In this document: piece by piece, positions 17,278 through 25,346 of the stretch
Position numbering within the stretch: position 1 is the stretch's first letter
Layout of the letters: each line of letters opens with the position of its first letter
Source of the DNA: Lachnospiraceae bacterium
GTDB taxonomy: Bacteria; Bacillota; Clostridia; Lachnospirales; Lachnospiraceae
Direction of reading: 5' to 3'
DNA length: 64,000 bases
Assembly: GCA_017526745.1 (NCBI GenBank)
Contig: JAFXQX010000014.1
Location: 1 to 64,000 of the forward strand
Program-made: the position numbers and the translations under genes
Notes under the pieces: generated by a model
Database searches by the model: none
Seen by the model: only the letters and a program-made list of their open reading frames with translations
What the model was told of the DNA's origin: nothing

Positions 17278-18485
17278 GAGGTGTAGATTACCGTGAATCG
17301 GTAAACATACTGACCGGCGTTTCGGAGTCTGTAGGTGTAAAAGAAACAAGTATCGATAAGATTTACGGCAGGATCATAGCTTGCGATATTACTGCAACAG
17401 AGTCTGTGCCTCATTTTCCGCGTTCTCCGTATGACGGATATGCATTTGTCGCTTCAGACACCGGGCATATCGGGCAGGAGGCGGATCACGTCAGGCTTCG
17501 TATCATTGACAGTATCCGTGCCGGACAGGTTTCCAAGGTGAAGGTTACCGGCGGTACATGCGTAAAACTGATGACGGGATCGATGATCCCTGAAGGCGCA
17601 GACTGTGTATGTAAATTTGAGGATACAGTCCAAACTGATAAAGAGATTGTGATCAACAGATCTTTTTCGCACGGAGAAAATGTAATTTGCGCCGGCGAAG
17701 ATATAAAGAAAGGTGACGTGATCGTAAGATCCGGAACTGAAGCAGATACTGGCATTGTGGGAATGCTTGCATCACTTGGCATTAATAAGGTAAAGGTTTA
17801 TAAGCGTCTTAAGGCCGGAATCATTACCACCGGTGACGAGATAGCAGATATCGATAAAACCCCCGATAAGGGAATGATCAGAAATTCCAACAGGTACATT
17901 ATTGAATCTGCTTTAAGAAAACTGAATATAAAACCATACTATATCGGCCATGCTTCTGATCATATAAGATCGATTAGAAGACTTATCGGGGAAGCAGAAA
18001 AAAAATGCGATGTCATCATATCGACGGGAGGAGTATCGGTAGGTGACTACGATCTTGTTGCTAAGTCAATGAGTAAAGAAGGTTTTGAAATACTGTGTGA
18101 TGCCGTTGCGATAAAACCGGGAATGGCGTGTGCTTACGGTATCCGCCGGGGAAAGATCATGATGGCTCTTTCCGGGAATCCTGCATCGGCTCTGACTAAT
18201 CTGCAATGTGTATGTGCACCGGCGCTTCGCAGAATGGCAGGATACAGTGAGTTTGAGAATGTCTATACGGATATGTATATGAATTCCGGATTTGAAAACA
18301 AGGGAGGTATGCTAAGGCTCCTGAGGGGCCGGGTGGTGCTCGAAAACGGAAGAGCTGTCTTTGTTCATCCTTTTGCACAGGGAAATGGCGTTGTCAGTTC
18401 GATAGCACAAACAAACGCATATGTACTGATAGATCCGCATCAAAGCGTTGCAAAGGGAGATATGGTAAAGGGATTTCTGATATGA
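17274..18485 (+). CDS. moeA: Molybdopterin molybdenumtransferase MoeA
   Basis: A 403-residue enzyme that inserts molybdate into adenylated molybdopterin. It shows FPRSPYDGYAF near residues 48-58, the family's PxSxMDGYA element with M replaced by Y. The MoCF-type motif ISTGGVSVGDYD and a later LSGNPASAL match MoeA. ATG 17274 overlaps the modB stop. A second MPT-binding protein follows with a further 4-nt overlap. Confidence 0.9.
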   Translation: MRGVDYRESVNILTGVSESVGVKETSIDKIYGRIIACDITATESVPHFPRSPYDGYAFVASDTGHIGQEADHVRLRIIDSIRAGQVSKVKVTGGTCVKLMTGSMIPEGADCVCKFEDTVQTDKEIVINRSFSHGENVICAGEDIKKGDVIVRSGTEADTGIVGMLASLGINKVKVYKRLKAGIITTGDEIADIDKTPDKGMIRNSNRYIIESALRKLNIKPYYIGHASDHIRSIRRLIGEAEKKCDVIISTGGVSVGDYDLVAKSMSKEGFEILCDAVAIKPGMACAYGIRRGKIMMALSGNPASALTNLQCVCAPALRRMAGYSEFENVYTDMYMNSGFENKGGMLRLLRGRVVLENGRAVFVHPFAQGNGVVSSIAQTNAYVLIDPHQSVAKGDMVKGFLI

Positions 18486-19498
18486 AAAAGATCAAGGTTG
18501 AGGATGCCGTCGGGCTTCCGCTCATGCATGATATAACCCGTATGGCAAGGGACTATAAGGGCCCCGTATTCAGACGCGGACACGTGATCAAGAAGGAAGA
18601 TATAGAAATACTTCATGACATCGGTAAGAAGACTGTATATGCCGGAGAAGCTGAAAAGGGAATGATACATGAAGAAGAATGTGCCCTCAGGCTGTCGGAT
18701 GCTGCCAACGCAAACGGAGCACATTTTGAAGGACCTTCTGAAGGAAAAGTTGTCCTTATCTCTGACATATCGGGAATGTTTCGAGTAAACAATTCTCTGC
18801 TAAACAGTATCAACGAGATCGGAGATATTACAATATCATGTATTCCGGACCATTTCAGAGTAGGGCAGGGAGACCGGCTTGCTTCACTGAGGATCGTTCC
18901 GCTGTATACCGATGAATCACAGATAATAAAGGCGGAAGAATTATGCAAAGACAAGTCATTATTTGAGGTGATCCCGTTTCAACCCAAAAGAGCAGGAGTG
19001 ATCATTACCGGTTCCGAGATTTTCAATAGAAGGGTTGATGATCTTTTTGAACCCGTTGTACGAAAGAAGCTTTCGGATTATCCGTGTGAGATAACAGGTG
19101 TGGTTATCTGCGATGATGATCTGGACATGATAATAAACAGCGCACGAAGTCTTCTTGATGCAGGTTCCGATCTGCTGATCTTTGCCGGAGGGATGTCGGT
19201 TGATCCTGACGATCTTACACCGCAGGCTATCCGGGCTTTGGCCTCGGAGGTGATAAGCCACGGGGTGTGTGCGCAGCCCGGCAACATGACTGAGATTGCA
19301 TATCTGGGAGATGTTGCCTTACTCGGGATACCGGGTGCGGCGGTCAATCTGCCGGTAACGATATTTGATGTTCTGCTTCCACAGATATTTGCGGGTATAA
19401 AGTTTTCGAAGCAGGATCTGTTAAGGCTGGCGCAGGGTGGACTGTGCATGGGATGCAGGCCTTGCCATTTTCCAAGATGTACATATGGGAGGTATTGA
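18482..19498 (+). CDS. Molybdopterin-binding protein with C-terminal Cys motif
   Basis: A 338-residue MoeA/MogA-fold protein. The MoCF-type part spans ~165-310 (GVIITGSEIF, FAGGMSVDPDDLTP, GIPGAAVNLPVT). It lacks MoeA's PxSxDGYA element, so it is not a second ordinary MoeA. The C-terminal tail is GGLCMGCRPCHFPRC, four clustered cysteines that could bind a metal or carry sulfur. This type of protein is found next to Mo/W enzymes in Clostridia, where its role is not established. It overlaps moeA by 4 nt. Confidence 0.75.
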   Translation: MKKIKVEDAVGLPLMHDITRMARDYKGPVFRRGHVIKKEDIEILHDIGKKTVYAGEAEKGMIHEEECALRLSDAANANGAHFEGPSEGKVVLISDISGMFRVNNSLLNSINEIGDITISCIPDHFRVGQGDRLASLRIVPLYTDESQIIKAEELCKDKSLFEVIPFQPKRAGVIITGSEIFNRRVDDLFEPVVRKKLSDYPCEITGVVICDDDLDMIINSARSLLDAGSDLLIFAGGMSVDPDDLTPQAIRALASEVISHGVCAQPGNMTEIAYLGDVALLGIPGAAVNLPVTIFDVLLPQIFAGIKFSKQDLLRLAQGGLCMGCRPCHFPRCTYGRY

Positions 19499-19499
19499 A

Positions 19500-20318
19500 A
19501 TGAAACCGGTTGTCCTTGGCATTGCGGGATTCTCCGGAGAGGGAAAAACGACTTTTATAGAAAAACTCCTTCCTCTCTTAAAAGACAGAGGCTTAAAAGT
19601 CATGGTGATAAAGCATGACGTTCATGGATTTAATATCGATCATGAGGGAAAGGATACGTACAGGTTTGCAAAGGCCGGTGCCGACAGGGTCATGATCTCG
19701 TCTGATAATTCTGGCTTTGCCAGGATCGATGATACCGCCATGAGCCTTGATGATATGATCGCCATGGGAGATGACATGGATCTTATTCTTGTGGAAGGAT
19801 ATAAGGATTCCGACATTCCGAAGCTTCATGTTAAAGATCTGCATAACGATTTTTCGCATTTTGATGATGAGGGAAATGCAAGAATGGTTGATGTCGGATA
19901 TAAGGATATAACCGTAAGAAGCGCAACGGCATCGGGCAAAGTCATGGCAGACAGCAACACGATCAACCTGATCAAAACAGGCGGAGTAAAGAAAGGTGAT
20001 GTGCTTACGGTTGCCCAGATCGCCGGGATAATGGGAGCCAAGAAGACATCTGACATGATCCCTATGTGTCATCCTCTGATCATCGATTCATGCGATGTTA
20101 AGCTACGGCTGAATGAGGAAGATTCATGCGTTGAGATCGAAGCGACTGTTACCTGCAACGGACGTACGGGGGTGGAGATGGAATCACTCAGTGCAGTCAG
20201 TGCTGCGGCGCTTACAGTTATCGACATGTGCAAATCCGTACAAAGAGATATGGTCATAAGTGATATCAGGCTGATAAGCAAGTCGGGTGGAGTTCACGGT
20301 GATTATCATGCAAAGTGA
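19500..20318 (+). CDS. MobB-MoaC fusion (MGD cofactor assembly + cyclic pyranopterin synthase)
   Basis: ATG 19500 follows GGGAGG (19487-19492) at good spacing; the product is 272 residues. Residues ~1-125 are MobB-like, with P-loop GFSGEGKTTF and the conserved VIKHDVHGF. Residues ~127-272 are MoaC: MVDVGYKDIT, KTSDMIPMCHPL, CNGRTGVEMESL, DMCKSVQRDMVI and SKSGG carry the known catalytic and binding residues. MoaC turns 3',8-cyclo-GTP into cyclic pyranopterin, an early step, while MobB assists the last nucleotide-adding step with MobA. Fusing the first and last stages is unusual. Confidence 0.85.
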   Translation: MKPVVLGIAGFSGEGKTTFIEKLLPLLKDRGLKVMVIKHDVHGFNIDHEGKDTYRFAKAGADRVMISSDNSGFARIDDTAMSLDDMIAMGDDMDLILVEGYKDSDIPKLHVKDLHNDFSHFDDEGNARMVDVGYKDITVRSATASGKVMADSNTINLIKTGGVKKGDVLTVAQIAGIMGAKKTSDMIPMCHPLIIDSCDVKLRLNEEDSCVEIEATVTCNGRTGVEMESLSAVSAAALTVIDMCKSVQRDMVISDIRLISKSGGVHGDYHAK

Positions 20319-20916
20319 CTGTAATTGTTCAAATGTACGATCATACCTATTGGCTGTATGTATCCTTATCGGAGGCCGGTCCGAGCGGATGGGACAGCCC
20401 AAGGAGTCGGTTATCATCCCCGGCGACGGCCGGACATTTCTTGACAGGATCTGCGATGAGGTTGATAAAGCTTATCCCATGATCATATCGCAAAGGTATA
20501 TCTCACAAAGAGAAGAGCAGGAGAGCATAAGGGACGGGTATATAAATGTGTATGATACTTATGCGGATATAGGCCCGATCGCCGGGATCGCATCAGTTCT
20601 TGCAAGAGCAGGCAAGGACGGATATGATGCAACGCTTTTTCTTGCATGCGATATGACAGGCTATCATTACGATGAGATCTCGCAGATATGCACACGCTAT
20701 CACGGAGAAGATGTGTTGTTTGCAAGAACTGATGGCAGACGGGTGCAGCCGCTTGCAAGCATCTGGTCGGTAAAATGCCTTCCTGCCATATTTTCCATGA
20801 TCGAAAAAGGTGATCACAGGCTGAGGGACATAGCGCATCTTACAGATAAGATCGGATATTACGACACTTTATGTCCCGATGCATACGTGAACATAAACAG
20901 TATGTCTGATGTTTGA
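20308..20916 (+). CDS. mobA: Molybdenum cofactor guanylyltransferase MobA
   Basis: A 202-residue nucleotidyltransferase that adds GMP to molybdopterin to make the MGD form used by formate dehydrogenases. The signature is LIGGRSERMGQPKE near the N-terminus, the metal-binding FLACDMTG is in the middle, and the terminal YVNINSMSD is the typical 'NINTPED'-like tail. ATG 20308 has GGTGAT just upstream and overlaps the MoaC end by 11 nt. It is the last gene of the operon; no terminator follows, but a new promoter starts at once. Confidence 0.88.
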   Translation: MQSDCNCSNVRSYLLAVCILIGGRSERMGQPKESVIIPGDGRTFLDRICDEVDKAYPMIISQRYISQREEQESIRDGYINVYDTYADIGPIAGIASVLARAGKDGYDATLFLACDMTGYHYDEISQICTRYHGEDVLFARTDGRRVQPLASIWSVKCLPAIFSMIEKGDHRLRDIAHLTDKIGYYDTLCPDAYVNINSMSDV

Positions 20917-20920
20917 AGAT

Positions 20921-20948
20921 TTGGCATGTTTTATTGTATAATTATAAT
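20921..20948 (+). promoter_or_regulatory. Promoter of the DUF2156/phosphatase operon
   Basis: TTGGCA (20921-20926) and TATAAT (20943-20948) are separated by 16 nt; a second TATAAT overlaps at 20937-20942. The ATG at 20978 is 30 nt downstream. Confidence 0.7.
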
Positions 20949-20977
20949 TTGAGAATTTAGAAAACACAGGTCAGAAT

Positions 20978-21889
20978 ATGGAGCGGATTGATTTTCGCCC
21001 CGTATCGCTCGGCGATCGGGAGCGGATATTTGAATATACGTCAAAGTACGGTGAGGGCTCGTGTCAGCATTCGCCGGTTGCAATGTATTCTCTGTATGAA
21101 AAATACGGAGATTCATTTCATATCGAAGATGACATGCTCTATGTCCTTCGCAAGAACCTGTGCAATGATGTCTACAGGGTCTATATGGCTCCTCTTGGCA
21201 AAAACGACCTTAAAGCGGCATATGCCAGGATATTGGAGGATGCCCATTCATATGGGAAAAAAGCGTCATTTGTCACACTGACCCAAAAGCATGCGGATTT
21301 TCTTCGGGATAATTTTGCTGGATCCTTTGAGTTTAAAGAGGACAGGGATCTTGCGGAGTATATATTTTCGGTTGAGACCATGAGAGATTTTCCCGGAAAG
21401 ATCCATGCCAGAAGACGTACCGAGATACGAACATTCTGGAGGGATTTCGGGGATAGGACAAACGTGAAGGTTATGACAAAAGATGATGTTTCCGATGTTG
21501 CTGCCTATGCTGTCAAGTGGCTTACCGATAATGCGGATACTCATGATGAGGATGCATTGAACCGTGAGATGATATGCATAAGAAAGCAGCTCGCGTCATT
21601 TGAAGACCTCGGGATCTCGGGAACCGTCATAAGGGTGGACGGTTCGGTCGCTGCTTTCTGCTATGGCGTACCGCTCAATGACGAATATTACGATGTTCTG
21701 ATAGAAAAGGGCAACAGGGCTTTTCCGGGAATATACAGGGTCCTTCGCCAGGAATCGACAAAACTGAATGTTTCGGGATTTTCACATATCAATTTTGAAG
21801 AGGATGTGGGAGTTGACGGCCTTCGAAGGCTCAAGGAATCGTATTGTCCGGAATTCATGATCACAAAATATAGGGGGTTTGAAAAATGA
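20978..21889 (+). CDS. DUF2156 family protein (lysyl-phosphatidylglycerol-synthase C-terminal-like)
   Basis: A 303-residue soluble GNAT-fold protein of the DUF2156 type, the fold of the catalytic part of MprF. Typical elements are the N-terminal HSPVAMYSLYEKYG region and the C-terminal INFEEDVGVDGLRRLKES ... KYRGF segment. MprF uses aminoacyl-tRNA to modify lipids, but stand-alone DUF2156 proteins are largely uncharacterised. Its TGA overlaps the start of the EamA-Cache-PP2C gene (ATGA), so the two are translationally coupled. That suggests a functional link with the membrane sensor/phosphatase. Confidence 0.75.
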   Translation: MERIDFRPVSLGDRERIFEYTSKYGEGSCQHSPVAMYSLYEKYGDSFHIEDDMLYVLRKNLCNDVYRVYMAPLGKNDLKAAYARILEDAHSYGKKASFVTLTQKHADFLRDNFAGSFEFKEDRDLAEYIFSVETMRDFPGKIHARRRTEIRTFWRDFGDRTNVKVMTKDDVSDVAAYAVKWLTDNADTHDEDALNREMICIRKQLASFEDLGISGTVIRVDGSVAAFCYGVPLNDEYYDVLIEKGNRAFPGIYRVLRQESTKLNVSGFSHINFEEDVGVDGLRRLKESYCPEFMITKYRGFEK

Positions 21890-24800
21890 AGAAAAGTATA
21901 AGGTCGCTTGCCACACTGGGACTTGTTTTCATAACGTTCCTTGCATCGATTCAGTATATATTTCTGGCAAATGTTCCGGATTCCGTATCGTCGTTTTCAT
22001 TTGTCTTTATCACGAACGTTATCGGTGTTGTCATACTGTTTGCGATAAGGCCCCGGCACATTCTCAAGATCACCCGGAAGGCGTTTTACAAAGGTGCTTT
22101 CTTTGCATTTCTCCTGACGGGATTTAACGTTTTTGTTCTTCTCGGATCACACAACATGAATTCGGTTGTTGTATCGAGTCTGGTCAGTCTTTATTTTGTG
22201 TTTGTCACGCCTATACTGCTTCTGCTGCGCAAGAAGGTCAATTTCTTCTCAAGCATAGCGACGGTTCTGGCTATCATAGCACTTCTTCTTATTTTCGGCG
22301 GTAATGTCGGCGAATTGTTCTCATCAAGGGAAGTCATTTTTCTTGTTGTAGCCGATCTGTTCTTTGCCTCCTATGTTGTCAGTGTATCGATACTCGGAGA
22401 AGAAGAGGACAGTTCGGTACTGACATTCTCCCAGATGAGCGTATCTGCTGTCTTGTCATTTATCGGATGGGGCATAGACGTTGCGGCGGGCAGGGCAACG
22501 TTTTCGATACCGACCGATATGCGTTTCTGGATAAGTGCCATATTTATCGGTGTGTTCATACGTGCCGTTTACGGACTGCTGCAGATCACATGTCAGAAGT
22601 ATGTTTCCGCGATAGGTGCTTCGCTGATATTCTCAACTGAGATCATCATGACCATGGTCATGGCGCCTGTTCTTACAAAACTTCTCGGTACGAAGCATAC
22701 TCCCGCGACCGGTTTTCAGGTGATCGGAGCCGTTATCCTGATCATTGCCACGTTGATCGTTGATGATACTGTGATAAAAAAACTCGGTTACGAGGGAATG
22801 GAGGGCCCGTCCGTTTCCAGGAAGATGGTCACCAATACCATCAGCTTTTCAATGGGAGCACTCATACTCGCATCCCTTATCGCATTCGGCGCGATCTATC
22901 AGGTAAGGTTTACTGCGGTCAGCGGTTCCACACAGCTTGGTGAAGATGCATCGGATATCAGTTCCTCGGCAATGATAGATGAGTTGGAGCGCAATACCAC
23001 AAGACAGGCTCACGATAAGGCCAAGCTTGCCGAGGACAGACTGAACGGATATTCCGGAGCGGTCAAGATCGCAGCAAACTATGCCACTTCCCTGTTCAAG
23101 CGGCCCGATCAGTATCCGGCCCGCCCGGTGGAATATGCCGATGCGGCCAATTCCGGCAAGTGGACGATGCAGTTAAGCCTTGCCGACAAGGTAATAAAGG
23201 TTGATGACAAGCAGGATGAGATTGCACTTCTCGGTAACATGGAAGATGTTTTTGACACGATCGTCAATGAGTTCGACAATATCCTGACCATGTATATCAC
23301 CACAAAGGACGGACTGATGATCAGTTACGACAGGAACTCGGAACTCGGTGCCGGGGAGGAGAACAGGTACTACGAGTACCGTACGTCCGGGTGGTATATT
23401 GGCGCAAGAGACAGCGACAGCTGCTATTTCACTGATACTTACTGGGACGGATACGGAAGAGGACTTACGATCACCTGTGTGGCACCCTTCTACGGAACCG
23501 ACGGTGATTTCATGGGATGCGTGTGCATGGACATCCTCATGAAGGATCTGAATGAATCAATGGTAAGTGAAGGTATCGTGGAGCCTACCGTCGCTACGAT
23601 GATAGACAAGGAAGGCGACATCGTAGCCAGCGGGGATATCGACCCGGCGGCTCAGGATACATTTAATATTTTTGAAGAGAACAGTTTTCTCAAGCCGATC
23701 GCACGTCAGATACTCGATGAGAAGGAAGGTATCATCAGGACCGGGGACGGGGATGATGCCGTATATGTAACATTTGCCACGGTTGAGTCGACCGGTTGGA
23801 AACTGTGCATCATCAGTCCCGTTCAGACTGTCATCAAGCCGGCCAATGATATCAGACGGAGCATAGATTCCAATACGGAATCGGTTGTTTCATCGGTACT
23901 GCGTGTGGTTCTTGTAGTCATTCAGATCGTGCTCATCCTTACGGCACTTATCCTGATAATAGTTACCCTGTTCGTCGGCAGGATCTCCCGCCGTATATCG
24001 GATCCGCTGCGACAGCTCGAAGAAGACGTGCGTAAGATCAGCGGCGGTAATCTTGAAAACCGCACAAGCGTAAATACCGATGATGAGATAGGCAGTCTGG
24101 CGCAGTCATTCAATCATATGACCGAATCCCTTCAGCAGTACATGACCGATCTTAAGGAAGTGACTGCCCGAGAAGAGAGGATAGCCGGTGAACTGTCTGT
24201 TGCCACAAACATTCAGGTCTCGATGCTTCCCAGGAATTTTGACGAATTCAATTCTTCGCGAAGTGAATTTGAGCTCTTTGCCGACATGAGCCCGGCCAAG
24301 GAAGTCGGCGGTGACTTCTATGACTTCTTCATTATCGATGACGACCACCTGGCACTTGTCATGGCAGATGTATCGGGCAAGGGCGTTCCAGCAGCCCTCT
24401 TCATGGTAAGGGCCAAGACTATGATCAAGAACAGGGCGATGATGGGAGGAGATCCTTCGGATGTCATATCCCATGTTAACGATCAGCTTTGCGAAGGAAA
24501 TGAGGAAGATCTGTTCGTTACCGTATGGTTCGGTAAACTTACCATATCCACGGGACATGTAGATTATGTCGATGCCGGACATGAATATCCTGCGATCTGC
24601 CGGGCGGGCGGAAAGTTTGAGGCGAATGAGGATATCCATTCGGTTCCCGTTGCAACACTTGAAGGAATGAAGTTCAAGACAGGATCGTTCGATCTTGGCC
24701 CAGGCGATATAGTTTATCTTTATACGGACGGTGTCACGGAAGCTAATGATCCGGACGGCGAGATGTTCGGAATGACAAGGCTGATGGATGCGCTCAATTC

Positions 24801-24936
24801 CGATACAAATGCCTCTGTTAAGGATATCGATGCCAATGTCAGGGCTGCGATCGCGGACTTTATAAAGGACGAGCCGCAGTTTGATGATACAACATCTCTT
24901 GTGTTTAGGTATAAAGGGGTATACAATATAGAGTGA
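21886..24936 (+). CDS. EamA-type transporter-Cache-HAMP-PP2C (SpoIIE-like) phosphatase fusion
   Basis: A 1016-residue multidomain membrane protein. Residues ~1-300 have about ten hydrophobic segments with the inverted-repeat look of EamA/DMT transporters (ASLIFSTEIIMTMVMAPVL in the last repeat). Another TM segment (~312-335) leads to an extracellular double Cache-like sensor region (~345-660; WYIGARDS, PFYGTDGDFMGCVCMDI). A TM at ~670-705 is followed by HAMP (~705-760) and a PP2C/SpoIIE domain (~790-1010: VGGDFYDFF, VMADVSGKGVPAALFM, YVDAGHEYPAI, LYTDGVTEA, FDDTTSLV). The acidic metal-binding residues are intact, so it should be an active Ser/Thr phosphatase controlled by an external ligand. 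Its substrate, perhaps an anti-sigma-antagonist, is not nearby. Confidence 0.85.
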   Translation: MKKSIRSLATLGLVFITFLASIQYIFLANVPDSVSSFSFVFITNVIGVVILFAIRPRHILKITRKAFYKGAFFAFLLTGFNVFVLLGSHNMNSVVVSSLVSLYFVFVTPILLLLRKKVNFFSSIATVLAIIALLLIFGGNVGELFSSREVIFLVVADLFFASYVVSVSILGEEEDSSVLTFSQMSVSAVLSFIGWGIDVAAGRATFSIPTDMRFWISAIFIGVFIRAVYGLLQITCQKYVSAIGASLIFSTEIIMTMVMAPVLTKLLGTKHTPATGFQVIGAVILIIATLIVDDTVIKKLGYEGMEGPSVSRKMVTNTISFSMGALILASLIAFGAIYQVRFTAVSGSTQLGEDASDISSSAMIDELERNTTRQAHDKAKLAEDRLNGYSGAVKIAANYATSLFKRPDQYPARPVEYADAANSGKWTMQLSLADKVIKVDDKQDEIALLGNMEDVFDTIVNEFDNILTMYITTKDGLMISYDRNSELGAGEENRYYEYRTSGWYIGARDSDSCYFTDTYWDGYGRGLTITCVAPFYGTDGDFMGCVCMDILMKDLNESMVSEGIVEPTVATMIDKEGDIVASGDIDPAAQDTFNIFEENSFLKPIARQILDEKEGIIRTGDGDDAVYVTFATVESTGWKLCIISPVQTVIKPANDIRRSIDSNTESVVSSVLRVVLVVIQIVLILTALILIIVTLFVGRISRRISDPLRQLEEDVRKISGGNLENRTSVNTDDEIGSLAQSFNHMTESLQQYMTDLKEVTAREERIAGELSVATNIQVSMLPRNFDEFNSSRSEFELFADMSPAKEVGGDFYDFFIIDDDHLALVMADVSGKGVPAALFMVRAKTMIKNRAMMGGDPSDVISHVNDQLCEGNEEDLFVTVWFGKLTISTGHVDYVDAGHEYPAICRAGGKFEANEDIHSVPVATLEGMKFKTGSFDLGPGDIVYLYTDGVTEANDPDGEMFGMTRLMDALNSDTNASVKDIDANVRAAIADFIKDEPQFDDTTSLVFRYKGVYNIE

Positions 24937-24986
24937 TCGTTTTTGCCCAGACTCCAATATTTGGTATACGATCCCTATAAACGGAC

Positions 24987-25337
24987 ATGGAATACATCGA
25001 TTGTGCCACATGCGAACAGCATATGAATTCGTTCATTGAGAACAAACTTGTCGGAGAGATGCTCTGGCAGTTTCTTACTCATGTCGAGAAATGTCCCGAT
25101 TGTTTTGAGGAACTTGAGACCCGTTACCTTATCGCCGAGGCTTTGGGACGGCTGGAAAACGGCGAGGTCATTAATCTGCGGAATGAGCTTGCGCAGAAGA
25201 TCAGGGTTACAAAGCGGGCCATGTATTTTCATTATTTCAACGAGGATATACTTCGCGTCTTCGAGATAATATCCATGATCATAATCGTTTATGAAGTATT
25301 CGGTTTTCTGTCTGATTTTTTCGGTATCGTTTTCTGA
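24987..25337 (+). CDS. Small membrane protein with HxxxCxxC zinc-finger (anti-sigma-like)
   Basis: A 116-residue protein. Residues ~1-45 hold CATCEQ and the HVEKCPDC motif (HxxxCxxC), typical of the zf-HC2 zinc-binding region of anti-sigma factors. Residues ~90-112 are a hydrophobic segment (IISMIIIVYEVFGFLSDFFGI) that should anchor it in the membrane. No sigma-factor gene adjoins it. It follows the PP2C fusion gene by 50 nt and precedes polA by 9 nt. A role in partner-switching regulation is possible but unproven. Confidence 0.6.
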   Translation: MEYIDCATCEQHMNSFIENKLVGEMLWQFLTHVEKCPDCFEELETRYLIAEALGRLENGEVINLRNELAQKIRVTKRAMYFHYFNEDILRVFEIISMIIIVYEVFGFLSDFFGIVF

Positions 25338-25346
25338 ACAGTTGTG

